Assembly (NCBI GenBank): GCA_024692715.1
Contig: JAILMH010000031.1
Coordinates: 1 to 33,400 of the forward strand
Origin: Lachnospiraceae bacterium
GTDB lineage: Bacteria; Bacillota; Clostridia; Lachnospirales; Lachnospiraceae
Direction of reading: 5' to 3'
DNA length: 33,400 bases
Part shown: positions 13,744 to 22,508 of the stretch, in pieces
Position numbering within the stretch: the first letter of the stretch is position 1
Layout: each line of letters opens with the position of its first letter
Notes under the pieces: model-generated
What the model was told of the DNA's origin: nothing
Seen by the model: only the letters and a program-made list of their open reading frames with translations
The model's database searches: none
Position numbers and translations under genes: made by a program

Positions 13744-15495
13744 ATGATGAGATTGATGAGGTATCTTAAAGGGTACGAAAAAGAGGCAACTCTGGCTCCT
13801 CTCTTTAAGATGTTAGAAGCATTTTTTGATCTCTTGGTACCATTAGTAGTTGCAGATATTATCAATAATGGTATTTCCTCGGGAAATCTAATCTATTGTG
13901 TAACTAGGGTATTAATGATGATATTACTGGCTGCAGTTGGATTAGCAAGCAGTGTTACGGCACAGTACTTTGCTGCAAAGAGCAGTGTCGGATTTGCAAC
14001 GAAACTGAGACAGGATACGTTTGATCATATTCAAAAGCTCTCTTATAAGGAGCTCGATCAGATCGGTTCAGGAACTCTTATCACACGTCTTACAAGTGAT
14101 ATCAATCAGGTGCAGAGTGGATTGAATATGGCATTACGACTTCTTCTAAGAAGTCCGTTTATCGTTTTTGGCTCAATGATAATGTCATTTACGATCGACT
14201 ATAACTGTGCGCTGGTATTTGTGGCAGCAGTTCCGGCACTTGCGGTTGTTGTCTTTGGAATCACCTTTGCGGTAATACCGCTTTTTAAGAAGGTTCAGGC
14301 AAAACTCGATGAGGTGACAGAGCACACAAGAGAAAATCTCAATGGAGTGCGTGTTATAAGAGCTTTCTGTAAGGAAGATGAAGAGATAAATGAATTCGAT
14401 GATAAGAACAATGCACTGACAAAGATCAACGAATTTACAAGCGGTATTTCTTCACTTATGAACCCGCTTACCTATGTGATGATCAATATTGCGACAATTT
14501 ACCTTATTAAGGAAGGAGCGCTAAGAGTGAGCCTTGGTTCGATCCAGCAGGGTGATGTGGTCGCTCTTTACAATTATATGGCACAGATGATCGTTGAGCT
14601 TATTAAAATGGCATCACTTAGTGTAACGATCAATAAAGGACTTGCCTGCGCAGCACGAGTAGCAAATGTGCTGGACGAAAAATCATCTATAAAATTTGCA
14701 GACAGGGATGCTGAGACAACAGAAATCGGAACAGTTGAATTTGACAAGGTCTATTTTTCATACTCTAAAGATGGAGATCCTGCTCTTGAAAATATCAGCT
14801 TTAAGGCTGAAAAGGGCGATGTCATCGGAATCATAGGCGGTACAGGCAGTGGTAAATCAAGTCTTGTAAATCTTATCAGCCGTTTTTATGATGTCGATTC
14901 CGGAGTAGTTAAGCTTGACGGCGTTGATGTTAAAAGTTATACAGAAGCGACGCTCAGAGAACGTATCGGAGTTGTTCCACAGAAGGCGGTACTCTTTGCA
15001 GGAACAGTTCGTGACAATATGAAGTGGGGCAATGAAAATGCGACAGATGAAGAGATCTGGGATGCGTTGAAGATAGCCCAGGCCGATGGCGTTGTTGAAG
15101 GAAAAGAAAATAAGCTTGATCATCAGATCGAGCAGAACGGCAGAAACCTCTCCGGAGGTCAGAAGCAGCGTTTAACGATTGCAAGAGCACTTGTTAAAAA
15201 GCCGGAGTTCCTTATTTTGGATGATAGTGCCAGCGCACTTGATTTCGCCACAGATGCCGCTTTAAGACATGCGCTTAGAGGAATTTCCGGAAGTACGACG
15301 ATATTCATAGTTTCGCAGCGTACTTCAAGTATTATGGAAGCAGATCAGATCCTTGTCCTTGACGACGGCAAGCTTGTCGGTAAAGGAACACATGCCGAGC
15401 TTCTTAAAAATTCTCATGTATATCAGGAGATATACTATTCGCAGTTCCCCGAGCAGCGTAAAGAAAATGCTAGATCGGAGGTGGCACAGGCATGA
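13744..15495 (+). CDS. ABC exporter half-transporter, subunit with degenerate ATPase site
   Basis: This 583-residue protein has an N-terminal six-helix membrane domain (about 1-310) and a C-terminal ATPase domain. Walker A GGTGSGKSS is near residue 363 and the canonical signature NLSGGQKQR near 470. Walker B is LILDDSASALD, so the catalytic Glu is replaced by Asp. The switch His is replaced by Gln in IVSQRTSSI near 524. These losses mark it as the degenerate half of a heterodimer, as known for TM287/288 and BmrCD exporters. GGAGGT lies 8 bases before the ATG at 13744; the ATG at 13747 is an alternative. It overlaps the partner gene by ATGA. The substrate is unknown; multidrug or lipid-like molecules are typical. 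Confidence 0.9.
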   Translation: MMRLMRYLKGYEKEATLAPLFKMLEAFFDLLVPLVVADIINNGISSGNLIYCVTRVLMMILLAAVGLASSVTAQYFAAKSSVGFATKLRQDTFDHIQKLSYKELDQIGSGTLITRLTSDINQVQSGLNMALRLLLRSPFIVFGSMIMSFTIDYNCALVFVAAVPALAVVVFGITFAVIPLFKKVQAKLDEVTEHTRENLNGVRVIRAFCKEDEEINEFDDKNNALTKINEFTSGISSLMNPLTYVMINIATIYLIKEGALRVSLGSIQQGDVVALYNYMAQMIVELIKMASLSVTINKGLACAARVANVLDEKSSIKFADRDAETTEIGTVEFDKVYFSYSKDGDPALENISFKAEKGDVIGIIGGTGSGKSSLVNLISRFYDVDSGVVKLDGVDVKSYTEATLRERIGVVPQKAVLFAGTVRDNMKWGNENATDEEIWDALKIAQADGVVEGKENKLDHQIEQNGRNLSGGQKQRLTIARALVKKPEFLILDDSASALDFATDAALRHALRGISGSTTIFIVSQRTSSIMEADQILVLDDGKLVGKGTHAELLKNSHVYQEIYYSQFPEQRKENARSEVAQA

Positions 15496-17213
15496 AAAAG
15501 GATACGATAAAAAAAGTTTTTGACCTTATAGGAAAATATAGATTTATGCTCTATCTGAGCGTTATTCTCGCCGGAGTATCTGTACTTTTACAGTTATATG
15601 TTCCGATTCTTTTTGGTAAGGCGATCGATGGGATCATTGCCAAGGGTAATGTTGATTTTCAGATAGTTGGAAGTTATCTCGCAAAAATTCTCGTGTTGAT
15701 CATTGTTGCATCAGCTGCAACATGGATCATGAGCCTGCTTAATAATGCGCTTACTTATAGGATCGTGAGGGATATCAGATCCAGGGCGATAAATCAGATA
15801 CAGCGCCTTCCGCTTAAGTATCTTGACGGGCATAAATCAGGTGATATAGTGAGTCGTGTGATCGCAGATGCAGATCAGCTTTCTGACGGCCTTTTGCTTG
15901 GATTTACACAGCTTTTTTCCGGAATTATAACAATTATCATTACTCTTGTTTTCATGCTGAGTAAGAGTATCGTGATAACACTCATAGTCATTGTTTTAAC
16001 ACCGCTCAGCTTCTTCGTTGCCAAGTTTATAGCGCAGCGTTCTTTTGACATGTTTAAGAAGCAGAGTGAGGCACGTGGACAGGAAACAGCTCTTATCGAT
16101 GAAATGGTTGGAAATTCAAAGGTTGTAAAGGCTTTTGGCTATGAAGACAGATCATCAGAGCGTTTTAATGAGATCAATATAAAACTTCAGAATTATAGTC
16201 AGAAGGCAATATTCTTCTCGAGTCTTACGAATCCAAGTACAAGATTTGTAAATTCTGTAATATATGCGGCAGTAGCACTTATCGGAGCTATTCGAATTTT
16301 AAATGGAGCACTGACTGTTGGTGATCTTTCAGTTCTCTTAAACTATGCAAATCAGTATATGAAGCCTTTTAATGATATAAGTTCTGTTATCACAGAGCTT
16401 CAGAATGCCTTTGCGTGTGCTGAGCGTATATTTGACCTTATCGAGGCTGAACCTGAAACAGAGGAATCCGGAGAGATGCCTGCTGCAGAAGGAAATGTCG
16501 AGCTGAAAAACGTATATTTCAGCTATGTCAAAGATAAGAAACTCATTGAGAACTTTTCACTTAAGGCAAAGCCCGGTATGAAAATAGCGATCGTTGGACC
16601 TACAGGATGCGGTAAAACGACAATGATAAACCTTCTCATGAGATTCTACGATGCTGATCAGGGAAATATAATAGTAGATGGAACAGATATTTATGGAGTT
16701 TCCAGACATTCGCTGAGAAAGAATTATGGAATGGTGCTTCAGGAGACATGGCTTAAACATGCTTCTGCAAGGGATAATATAAATATCGGAAAGCCTGATG
16801 CGACGGATGAGGATATCATCGAGGCGGCTAAAGAAGCGCATAGCTGGGAGTTTATAAGAAAACTTCCTGAAAAGCTTGATACTGTTATCACAGATGACAG
16901 TCTTAGTCAGGGTCAGAAGCAGCTTTTGTGTATCACAAGGATAATGCTCTGCCTGCCTCCTATGCTCATACTCGATGAGGCTACTTCAAGTATTGATACA
17001 AGAACTGAGGTATTGATACAGGAAGCCTTTGATAAGCTTATGAAGGGACGTACAAGCTTTATTGTCGCACATCGTCTTTCGACGATCAGAAGTGCGGATG
17101 TGATCCTTGTTATGAAGGATGGACACATCATAGAGCAGGGAAATCACGAAGAATTGATGAGCAAGAATGGATTCTATACAAATCTCTACAACTCACAGTT
17201 CGAAAGAAAGTAA
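15492..17213 (+). CDS. ABC exporter half-transporter, subunit with catalytic ATPase site
   Basis: This 573-residue partner of the preceding protein has an N-terminal membrane domain with about six helices and an ATPase domain. It has Walker A GPTGCGKTT near residue 368, Walker B MLILDEATSSID with the catalytic Glu near 494, and the switch His in IVAHRLSTI. Its own signature is altered to SLSQGQKQL. In the heterodimer this Walker A/B combines with the normal LSGGQ of the partner to form the one active site. The altered LSQGQ faces the partner's defective Walker B. The complementary pattern shows that the two genes encode one transporter. Translation is coupled by the ATGA overlap. Confidence 0.92.
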   Translation: MKKDTIKKVFDLIGKYRFMLYLSVILAGVSVLLQLYVPILFGKAIDGIIAKGNVDFQIVGSYLAKILVLIIVASAATWIMSLLNNALTYRIVRDIRSRAINQIQRLPLKYLDGHKSGDIVSRVIADADQLSDGLLLGFTQLFSGIITIIITLVFMLSKSIVITLIVIVLTPLSFFVAKFIAQRSFDMFKKQSEARGQETALIDEMVGNSKVVKAFGYEDRSSERFNEINIKLQNYSQKAIFFSSLTNPSTRFVNSVIYAAVALIGAIRILNGALTVGDLSVLLNYANQYMKPFNDISSVITELQNAFACAERIFDLIEAEPETEESGEMPAAEGNVELKNVYFSYVKDKKLIENFSLKAKPGMKIAIVGPTGCGKTTMINLLMRFYDADQGNIIVDGTDIYGVSRHSLRKNYGMVLQETWLKHASARDNINIGKPDATDEDIIEAAKEAHSWEFIRKLPEKLDTVITDDSLSQGQKQLLCITRIMLCLPPMLILDEATSSIDTRTEVLIQEAFDKLMKGRTSFIVAHRLSTIRSADVILVMKDGHIIEQGNHEELMSKNGFYTNLYNSQFERK

Positions 17214-17247
17214 GCGGCTGCCCCGCATAAAAGGCGGGGGCGCTTTT
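17214..17247 (+). terminator. GC-rich terminator-like hairpin after the exporter genes
   Basis: CCCCGC (17221-17226) pairs with GCGGGG (17234-17239), extended by a G-C pair beyond a one-base bulge, then GCTTTT. The T tract is short, so some read-through into the next gene, 17 bases on, is likely. Confidence 0.65.
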
Positions 17248-17263
17248 CCAGGAGAGGAAAATA

Positions 17264-18517
17264 ATGTCTGATAAAAACACAGCGTACCAGTGTCCTAACT
17301 GCACAGGACCGCTTCATTACGATGCAGATAGTGCAAAGCTCAAGTGTGATTTTTGCCTTAGTACATTTGATGTTGCTGAGATAGAAGAGCTTTATAAAGA
17401 CAAAAATAAAAACGCTGAAGAAAATGAGCGCGAGAGCTACACATCATCTGAAGGTACTTTTAAGGGATATATATGTTCTACGTGCGGAGCAGAGCTGGTC
17501 TGCGAAGAGACAACGGCGGCTACAAGCTGTCCGTATTGCGGAAATCCGACTATCATACCGGGAAGATTAAGCGGAAGTGAGCATCCGGATTACTGTATTC
17601 CGTTTGTGAAGGATAAAAAGAAAGCAGTAGAAGCTCTTAAAGGCTTTTACAAACATAAATTGCTGCTGCCCAATTCCTTTGTGGTACAAAATCATTTAGA
17701 GGAGATACAGGGCGTATATGTTCCTTTCTGGTTTTATAGCGGAACAGCAGAGGGCAGCGGGTTTTATCAGGCTGAAAAAACCTCGGTTCATACACATGGT
17801 GATGTCAGGATCATAACTACCAGACACTATGATGCGGTAAGATCAGGTTCCCTTTATTTTGAAAAGATACCGGTGGATGCATCTTCTAAAATGGCCGATG
17901 ATCTTATGGACTCTATAGAACCCTTTAATTATGAGGATCTGAAGGAATTCAAGTTGGAATATCTTCCGGGGTATTCGGCAAATAAATATGATGTTTCGAA
18001 AAAAGAATGCATGGTGAGGGCAACTGCCCGTGCCAATGCTACGCTGGAAAGCGAGCTTAAAAGTACTGTCCACGGATATGATACTGTAAATACCCGTTCG
18101 CATGAAGAAGTCTTTAAGGGTGAAAAAATTGAATACGGTATGCTTCCGGTGTGGCTTTTAAATACTAAATGGAATGATAAAAATTTCATGTTTGCGATGA
18201 ATGGACAGACAGGAAAAATGGTTGGAAACCTTCCGATATCGATTCTTAAGTCGATCCTTTGGATCGTTGGAATGTGCTTTATAGGTGCAGCTATTGGATG
18301 GACGATATTTGAAGACGAGATGATCACAGCTATCAGCGGAATCGCACTTTCGGCGATAATTTATTTTGTTTTATATAAGCAGATGAAAAATGTTGGAATG
18401 CAGGGAAATGCTTATTGCTATGAATCTAAAGAAGGCCTGAAACTGCAGGAAAAAAGCGATATCTATACTCATACTACTGAACGCAGAGAGAGGATTGAGC
18501 GCAAAGAATCCCGATAA
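17264..18517 (+). CDS. TFIIB-type zinc-ribbon membrane protein (function unknown)
   Basis: This 417-residue protein starts with a zinc ribbon (C10-x2-C13, C28-x2-C31). A charged linker and a second ribbon follow at about 70-95, with CSTCG and CPYCG. Then comes a soluble region of about 230 residues containing VYVPFWFYSG. Two membrane helices (about 325-345 and 350-368) lie near the C terminus, which is highly charged and ends in RRERIERKESR. Such proteins are usually annotated as TFIIB-type zinc-ribbon or loosely as PriA-like, but no helicase motif is present, so I do not use that name. The ribosome binding site GGAGAGG is 7 bases before the ATG. It may share read-through transcription with the exporter genes. 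Confidence 0.78.
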   Translation: MSDKNTAYQCPNCTGPLHYDADSAKLKCDFCLSTFDVAEIEELYKDKNKNAEENERESYTSSEGTFKGYICSTCGAELVCEETTAATSCPYCGNPTIIPGRLSGSEHPDYCIPFVKDKKKAVEALKGFYKHKLLLPNSFVVQNHLEEIQGVYVPFWFYSGTAEGSGFYQAEKTSVHTHGDVRIITTRHYDAVRSGSLYFEKIPVDASSKMADDLMDSIEPFNYEDLKEFKLEYLPGYSANKYDVSKKECMVRATARANATLESELKSTVHGYDTVNTRSHEEVFKGEKIEYGMLPVWLLNTKWNDKNFMFAMNGQTGKMVGNLPISILKSILWIVGMCFIGAAIGWTIFEDEMITAISGIALSAIIYFVLYKQMKNVGMQGNAYCYESKEGLKLQEKSDIYTHTTERRERIERKESR

Positions 18518-18521
18518 AATA

Positions 18522-18550
18522 TTGACGAAGGTGAACAAATGCGCTATTCT
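18522..18550 (+). promoter_or_regulatory. Promoter of the HU gene
   Basis: TTGACG (18522-18527) and TATTCT (18545-18550) are 17 bases apart. The -35 starts 5 bases after the stop of the upstream gene. The leader before the start at 18616 is about 58 bases. Confidence 0.7.
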
Positions 18551-18615
18551 ACATAGAGTAATACAGATTAAATGCGGTATCGCATACACTAATGGGGAAG
18601 TGGAGGTTCATTCAA

Positions 18616-18891
18616 ATGAACAAGCAGGAGTTAACAGCAAAAGTAGCAGAGAAGGCACAGATCAGCAAAAAGCAGGCAGCTGAGGTTATTGACGCATTTA
18701 CAGCTTCAGTAACAGAGGCAGTTGCAGGTGGAGATAAGGTACAGCTTATTGGCTTTGGAACATTTGAGCTTTCAGAGCGTGCAGCTCGTACGGGAAGAAA
18801 CCCTCAGACAGGTAAAGAGATCAAGATCGAGGCATCAAAATCTATGAAATTTAAGGCTGGTAAAGCAGTAAAGGATGCTGTAAATAAGTAA
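18616..18891 (+). CDS. hup: HU-family DNA-binding protein
   Basis: This 91-residue nucleoid protein has the usual length for HU. It binds and bends DNA as a dimer. The N-terminal helices ([20 protein letters not shown]) lead to the beta arms with [21 protein letters not shown], which includes the conserved RNPQTG turn at the arm tip. The start at 18616 has GGAGG 8 bases upstream and gives the family-typical MNKxEL beginning; the longer reading from 18592 is not supported. It has its own promoter and terminator, and strongly biased codons suggest high expression. Confidence 0.96.
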   Translation: MNKQELTAKVAEKAQISKKQAAEVIDAFTASVTEAVAGGDKVQLIGFGTFELSERAARTGRNPQTGKEIKIEASKSMKFKAGKAVKDAVNK

Positions 18892-18917
18892 TTTGATTTA
18901 TCTTAATCGTGTTATCT

Positions 18918-18948
18918 GACCGGTTCTGTGATAGAACCGGTCTTTTTT
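18918..18948 (+). terminator. Terminator of the HU gene
   Basis: A perfect nine-pair stem GACCGGTTC/GAACCGGTC (18918-18926, 18934-18942) is followed by six Ts. Confidence 0.95.
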
Positions 18949-18965
18949 ATGGAGAGGGTTGTATA

Positions 18966-20156
18966 ATGGATACGTTGGAGATTTTAAGAAACATTGCGAT
19001 AATTATTATATTTGCAAAGGCATTCGGGCTTATCGCGAGAAGATTCAAAGCACCACAGGTTGCAGGAGAAATCGTTGCGGGGCTTTTGATAGGACCGAGT
19101 CTGCTCAATATTGTATCAGAAAATGATTTTCTTTCGGGAATGGCTGAGATAGGTGTTATACTCCTTATGTTCAGCGCGGGGCTGGAGACTAATATCAATG
19201 AACTTAAAAGGACAGGGGTCAAGGCTCTGCTCATAGCATGTATGGGTGTTGCTGTTCCGATGATCGGAGGAACGATACTTTATCAGTGCTTCTATGGCTT
19301 CGCAACTCCGGGGACTGAGCACTTTTTAAGTGCACTGTTTATTGGAACGATACTTACTGCGACGTCTGTGAGCATCACAGTTTCTGCATTAAAAGAACTG
19401 GGAAAGATCAAAACAAACGTCGGAACGACTATTATGAGTGCGGCAATCATAGATGATGTGATCGGCATACTCGTCCTCACTGCTGTGATTGGAATGAAAG
19501 ACCCTTCACAGAGCCTTTCAGCTGTGGCGTTAAGGACGGTTTTATTCTTTGTACTGGTCGCAGTTATCGGATATGTCATTTTCCGTGTGATGAAGATACT
19601 TGATACAAAGTATCCGCATACACAGAGAATTCCCATAATAAGCCTTGCTCTTGCTTTCGCACTTTCATATATAGCAGATAAGTATTTTGGGGTGGCAGAT
19701 ATCACCGGCGCATATTGTGCGGGAGTTATATTAAGTTCGCTTGAGGATTCACCTTACATTACAAGGAAGATGGATATTAACTCATATATGATCTTTGGAC
19801 CGGTATTTTTTGCAAGTATCGGACTTCAGACTAATTTAACAACCTTGGATACAACGATTCTTCTCTTTTCAATTGGCTTTGTCATTACAGGGCTTATCAC
19901 TAAAATCATTGGATGCGGTCTAGTCAGCCGTATTATGGGATTTAAGGGCAATGACAGCCTTAAGATAGGTGTTGGAATGATGACGAGAGGAGAAGTTGCA
20001 CTTATTGTTGCACAGAGAGGCTTGAAAGCCGGCATGATCGAGAGCAAATTCTTTACTGCGGTTATCCTACTTATCATAGTAAGCTCAATAATCACACCGA
20101 TCGTGCTTAAGATACTTTATCATCATGATGAAAAGGCAGGTGCGGCTGCTGCCTAA
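18966..20156 (+). CDS. CPA2-family cation/proton antiporter
   Basis: This 396-residue membrane protein has about 12 hydrophobic helices. Family marks are the first-helix region followed by RRFKAPQVAGEIVAGLLIGPSLL, the EIGVILLMFSAGLET stretch and the ion-binding acidic pair D163-D164 in AAIIDDVIGILVL. MTRGEVALIVAQRG near residue 340 is also typical. It exchanges Na+ or K+ for protons. It has no C-terminal TrkA-N domain, so it is NapA-like rather than KefB-like in build. GGAGAGGG is 7 bases upstream of the ATG at 18966. It starts 18 bases after the HU terminator, and no separate promoter is obvious, so its expression may depend on read-through. Confidence 0.9.
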   Translation: MDTLEILRNIAIIIIFAKAFGLIARRFKAPQVAGEIVAGLLIGPSLLNIVSENDFLSGMAEIGVILLMFSAGLETNINELKRTGVKALLIACMGVAVPMIGGTILYQCFYGFATPGTEHFLSALFIGTILTATSVSITVSALKELGKIKTNVGTTIMSAAIIDDVIGILVLTAVIGMKDPSQSLSAVALRTVLFFVLVAVIGYVIFRVMKILDTKYPHTQRIPIISLALAFALSYIADKYFGVADITGAYCAGVILSSLEDSPYITRKMDINSYMIFGPVFFASIGLQTNLTTLDTTILLFSIGFVITGLITKIIGCGLVSRIMGFKGNDSLKIGVGMMTRGEVALIVAQRGLKAGMIESKFFTAVILLIIVSSIITPIVLKILYHHDEKAGAAAA

Positions 20157-20287
20157 AAAGTGGTGTATGTTGAAGATTATGTGCAATAAAATGCATAGGA
20201 ATCGTGTATTATATATTGTAGAAGTAGGAAGTATGCTGTTTTAGGACAGTAAAAATCTAGGGACGTGTGTCCGGAATGAGAGGGACT

Positions 20288-22249
20288 ATGAACACAATAG
20301 GAAAAAGAATAGTCGCTGCCGTAGTTGCGGTAGCAGTGGGCGGAGCGCTCATTTGGGGAGCTGACCATCTTCCTCAGGAAGCAGCTTCAACTTCAAGTGA
20401 AAGTGGAGCAGCTGCAGCAGCATCCGTTGAAGCTCCGGCAGATGCACTTACAGGAACAGGTACTGCACAGGGAAGAAACGGTGATGTTACTGTTGAAGTA
20501 ACAGCTGACGCTGATGCTATTTACAGCATAACAGTTACAGAGCAGCAGGAAACAGAGGGTATCGGTACTCCGGCTATCGAGCAGCTTCCTGGCGCTATTG
20601 TTGAGGGCCAGAGTCTTCAGGTAGACAGCATCGCCGGTGCTACACTTACAAGTGAAGCTATTAAGAATGCTACAAAGAATGCACTCGACTCAATGGGTCT
20701 TGATTCATCAAAGTATGATGTAGCTCCTCAGGCAGCAGCTGATTCAGAGCCTGCAGAGGATGAGACACTTGACGTTGATGTAGTAGTTGTCGGCGGCGGC
20801 GGAGCCGGTATGACAGCAGCTATCACAGCGGCTGAAAATGGAAAGACAGCCGTTGTACTTGAGAGCCAGGCTATGGTCGGTGGTAACTCAGTTCGTTCAA
20901 CTGGTGGTATGAACGCAACAAAGACTGATCTTCAGGATAAGAATGAGTTCGCTGAGGGCGAAGGTGTTGAGAAGACACTTAAGTCTGCTGCAGAGAACTA
21001 TGCTGATAATGAAGAAATCACAAAGCTCGCTGAAGAAGTTAAGGCTCAGTGGGATGCATATCAGGAAAATCCTACAGGTTACTTTGATTCTGTAGAGCTC
21101 ATGGAGCTTGATACAATGGTCGGTGGTAAGGGAATCAACAACATTGACCTTGTTAAGGCACTTGTAGAGAACAGTGCTGACGCTATTAAATGGCTTGCTT
21201 CAATTGATGCTCCGCTTGACAGCGTTGCTCAGTTCGGCGGTGCTTCAGTTAAGAGAATTCACAGACCTGTAGATGCAGAAGGTAAGACACTTTCAGTTGG
21301 TGCATACCTCATCCCTAAGCTTCAGGCAAATCTTGAATCTCATGGTGTAGAGATCAAGCTTAACACAACTGCAAAAGAGATCATTATGAATGATAACGGT
21401 GAAGCAGTTGGTATCGTAGCAGAGGGTAAGTCAGGCAACAAGATCACTGTAAATGCAAAGTCAGTGGTACTTGCAACAGGTGGTTTCGGTGCCAACTCAG
21501 AAATGGTTGAGAAGTATAAGCCTGAATTTAAGGGCTTCATCACAACAAATGCACCTGGTATCCTTGGTCAGGGTATCGAGATGGCAGAAGCTGTCGGCGC
21601 TGCAACTGTAGATATGGAGCAGATCCAGGCTCATCCTACAGTAGAAGCTAATACAGCTGCACTTATTACAGAAGGTCTCCGTGGTGACGGTGCTATCCTC
21701 ATCAACCAGGAAGGTAAGAGATTCATCGACGAAGTTGCAACTCGTGACGTTGTAGCAGGTGCTGAGATCGCACAGACAGGTTCAAAGAGCTGGCTCGTTG
21801 TTGATCAGGCAATGGTAGATGCATCTAACGTTATCCAGGGTTATATTAAGAATGGCTACACTGTAACAGGTGAAACATACGAAGAACTTGGTGACGCTAT
21901 GGGCGTTGATTCTGCAGCATTCGCAGAGACAATGGATAAATGGAACGGTTATGTAGAAGCTAAGAACGATCCTGACTTTGGACGTACAAGCTTTGCAAGC
22001 CCGCTTAACACAGCACCTTACTATGCAATCAATGTAACGGCAGGTGTTCACCATACAATGGGTGGTGTTAAGATCGACACTAAGGCAGAAGTTATCAATA
22101 CTGACGGCGAAGTTATCCCGGGACTCTTTGCAGCAGGTGAGATCACAGGTGGTGTTCACGGCGCAAACAGACTTGGCGGAAACGCTGTTGCTGACTTTGT
22201 AGTATTCGGTAGAATCGCAGGACAGTCAGCTTCTGATTACGTAAAGTAA
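20288..22249 (+). CDS. Secreted, membrane-anchored flavin reductase of the fumarate reductase (flavocytochrome c) family
   Basis: The protein has 653 residues. An N-terminal hydrophobic anchor (about 6-30) and an Ala/Ser-rich linker lead to an FMN_bind domain (about 57-130). That domain ends in DSIAGATLTS, the motif where ApbE attaches FMN covalently (Thr119 probable). A FAD-binding domain follows, starting VVVGGGGAGMTAAITAAENG. The active-site residues of Shewanella Fcc3 fumarate reductase have counterparts here: H449 in QAHPT, T461-E462 in ITEGLRGDG, R486 in ATRD, H588-H589 in HHTMGG and R628 in GANRLGG. No haem-binding CxxCH is present. It probably reduces fumarate or a similar enoate outside the membrane. 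The electron donor is not in the window. Urocanate or another acid is an alternative substrate. GAGAGG precedes ATG 20288; ATG 20276 is possible. Confidence 0.88.
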   Translation: MNTIGKRIVAAVVAVAVGGALIWGADHLPQEAASTSSESGAAAAASVEAPADALTGTGTAQGRNGDVTVEVTADADAIYSITVTEQQETEGIGTPAIEQLPGAIVEGQSLQVDSIAGATLTSEAIKNATKNALDSMGLDSSKYDVAPQAAADSEPAEDETLDVDVVVVGGGGAGMTAAITAAENGKTAVVLESQAMVGGNSVRSTGGMNATKTDLQDKNEFAEGEGVEKTLKSAAENYADNEEITKLAEEVKAQWDAYQENPTGYFDSVELMELDTMVGGKGINNIDLVKALVENSADAIKWLASIDAPLDSVAQFGGASVKRIHRPVDAEGKTLSVGAYLIPKLQANLESHGVEIKLNTTAKEIIMNDNGEAVGIVAEGKSGNKITVNAKSVVLATGGFGANSEMVEKYKPEFKGFITTNAPGILGQGIEMAEAVGAATVDMEQIQAHPTVEANTAALITEGLRGDGAILINQEGKRFIDEVATRDVVAGAEIAQTGSKSWLVVDQAMVDASNVIQGYIKNGYTVTGETYEELGDAMGVDSAAFAETMDKWNGYVEAKNDPDFGRTSFASPLNTAPYYAINVTAGVHHTMGGVKIDTKAEVINTDGEVIPGLFAAGEITGGVHGANRLGGNAVADFVVFGRIAGQSASDYVK

Positions 22250-22265
22250 TTAAAAGGTAAAATAG

Positions 22266-22304
22266 AGTTTAGGGTCTGAGTTTTTCAGATCCTAAACTTT
22301 TTTA
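22266..22304 (+). terminator. Terminator of the flavin reductase gene
   Basis: A 14-pair stem (22266-22279 with 22285-22298) with one G-U pair and a five-base loop runs into Ts. Confidence 0.92.
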
Positions 22305-22398
22305 TTTTTAAAAATTTGATGTATTAAATTGGCAAAGTGCGATGCGATCATGTTTTTTTTAATAAAAATTTTGGTGTTTTTGCGAAAAATATAGAGTA

Positions 22399-22425
22399 AT
22401 TCGAAAATATACTTGTATTCGAAAA
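22399..22425. repeat. Direct repeat ATTCGAAAA at the nucleoside importer promoter
   Basis: ATTCGAAAA occurs at 22399-22407 and 22417-22425, starts 18 bases apart, each containing the palindrome TTCGAA. The second copy overlaps the end of the -35 box and the spacer of the promoter at 22413-22441. This is a typical arrangement for a repressor operator. Confidence 0.45.
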
Positions 22426-22441
22426 AACACAAGGGTATAAT
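22413..22441 (+). promoter_or_regulatory. Promoter of the nucleoside importer operon
   Basis: TTGTAT (22413-22418) and a perfect TATAAT (22436-22441) are 17 bases apart. The leader of about 60 bases before the start at 22509 is AT-rich and holds no riboswitch I recognise. Confidence 0.7.
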
Positions 22442-22508
22442 CGATAAGGTCGGTAATTTTTGGAACCGAATATTTTCTTTATTTTTTCTTTACTCTAGGA
22501 GGGAAACA

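Noticed and set aside
17264-18517. Naming the zinc-ribbon protein a PriA-like helicase
   Set aside because: No Walker or helicase motifs are present; only zinc ribbons and two membrane helices are visible.
22250-22508. Possible purine riboswitch in the leader of the nucleoside importer
   Set aside because: The conserved purine-aptamer core and the paired loops are not visible, and the predicted leader of about 60 bases is too short.
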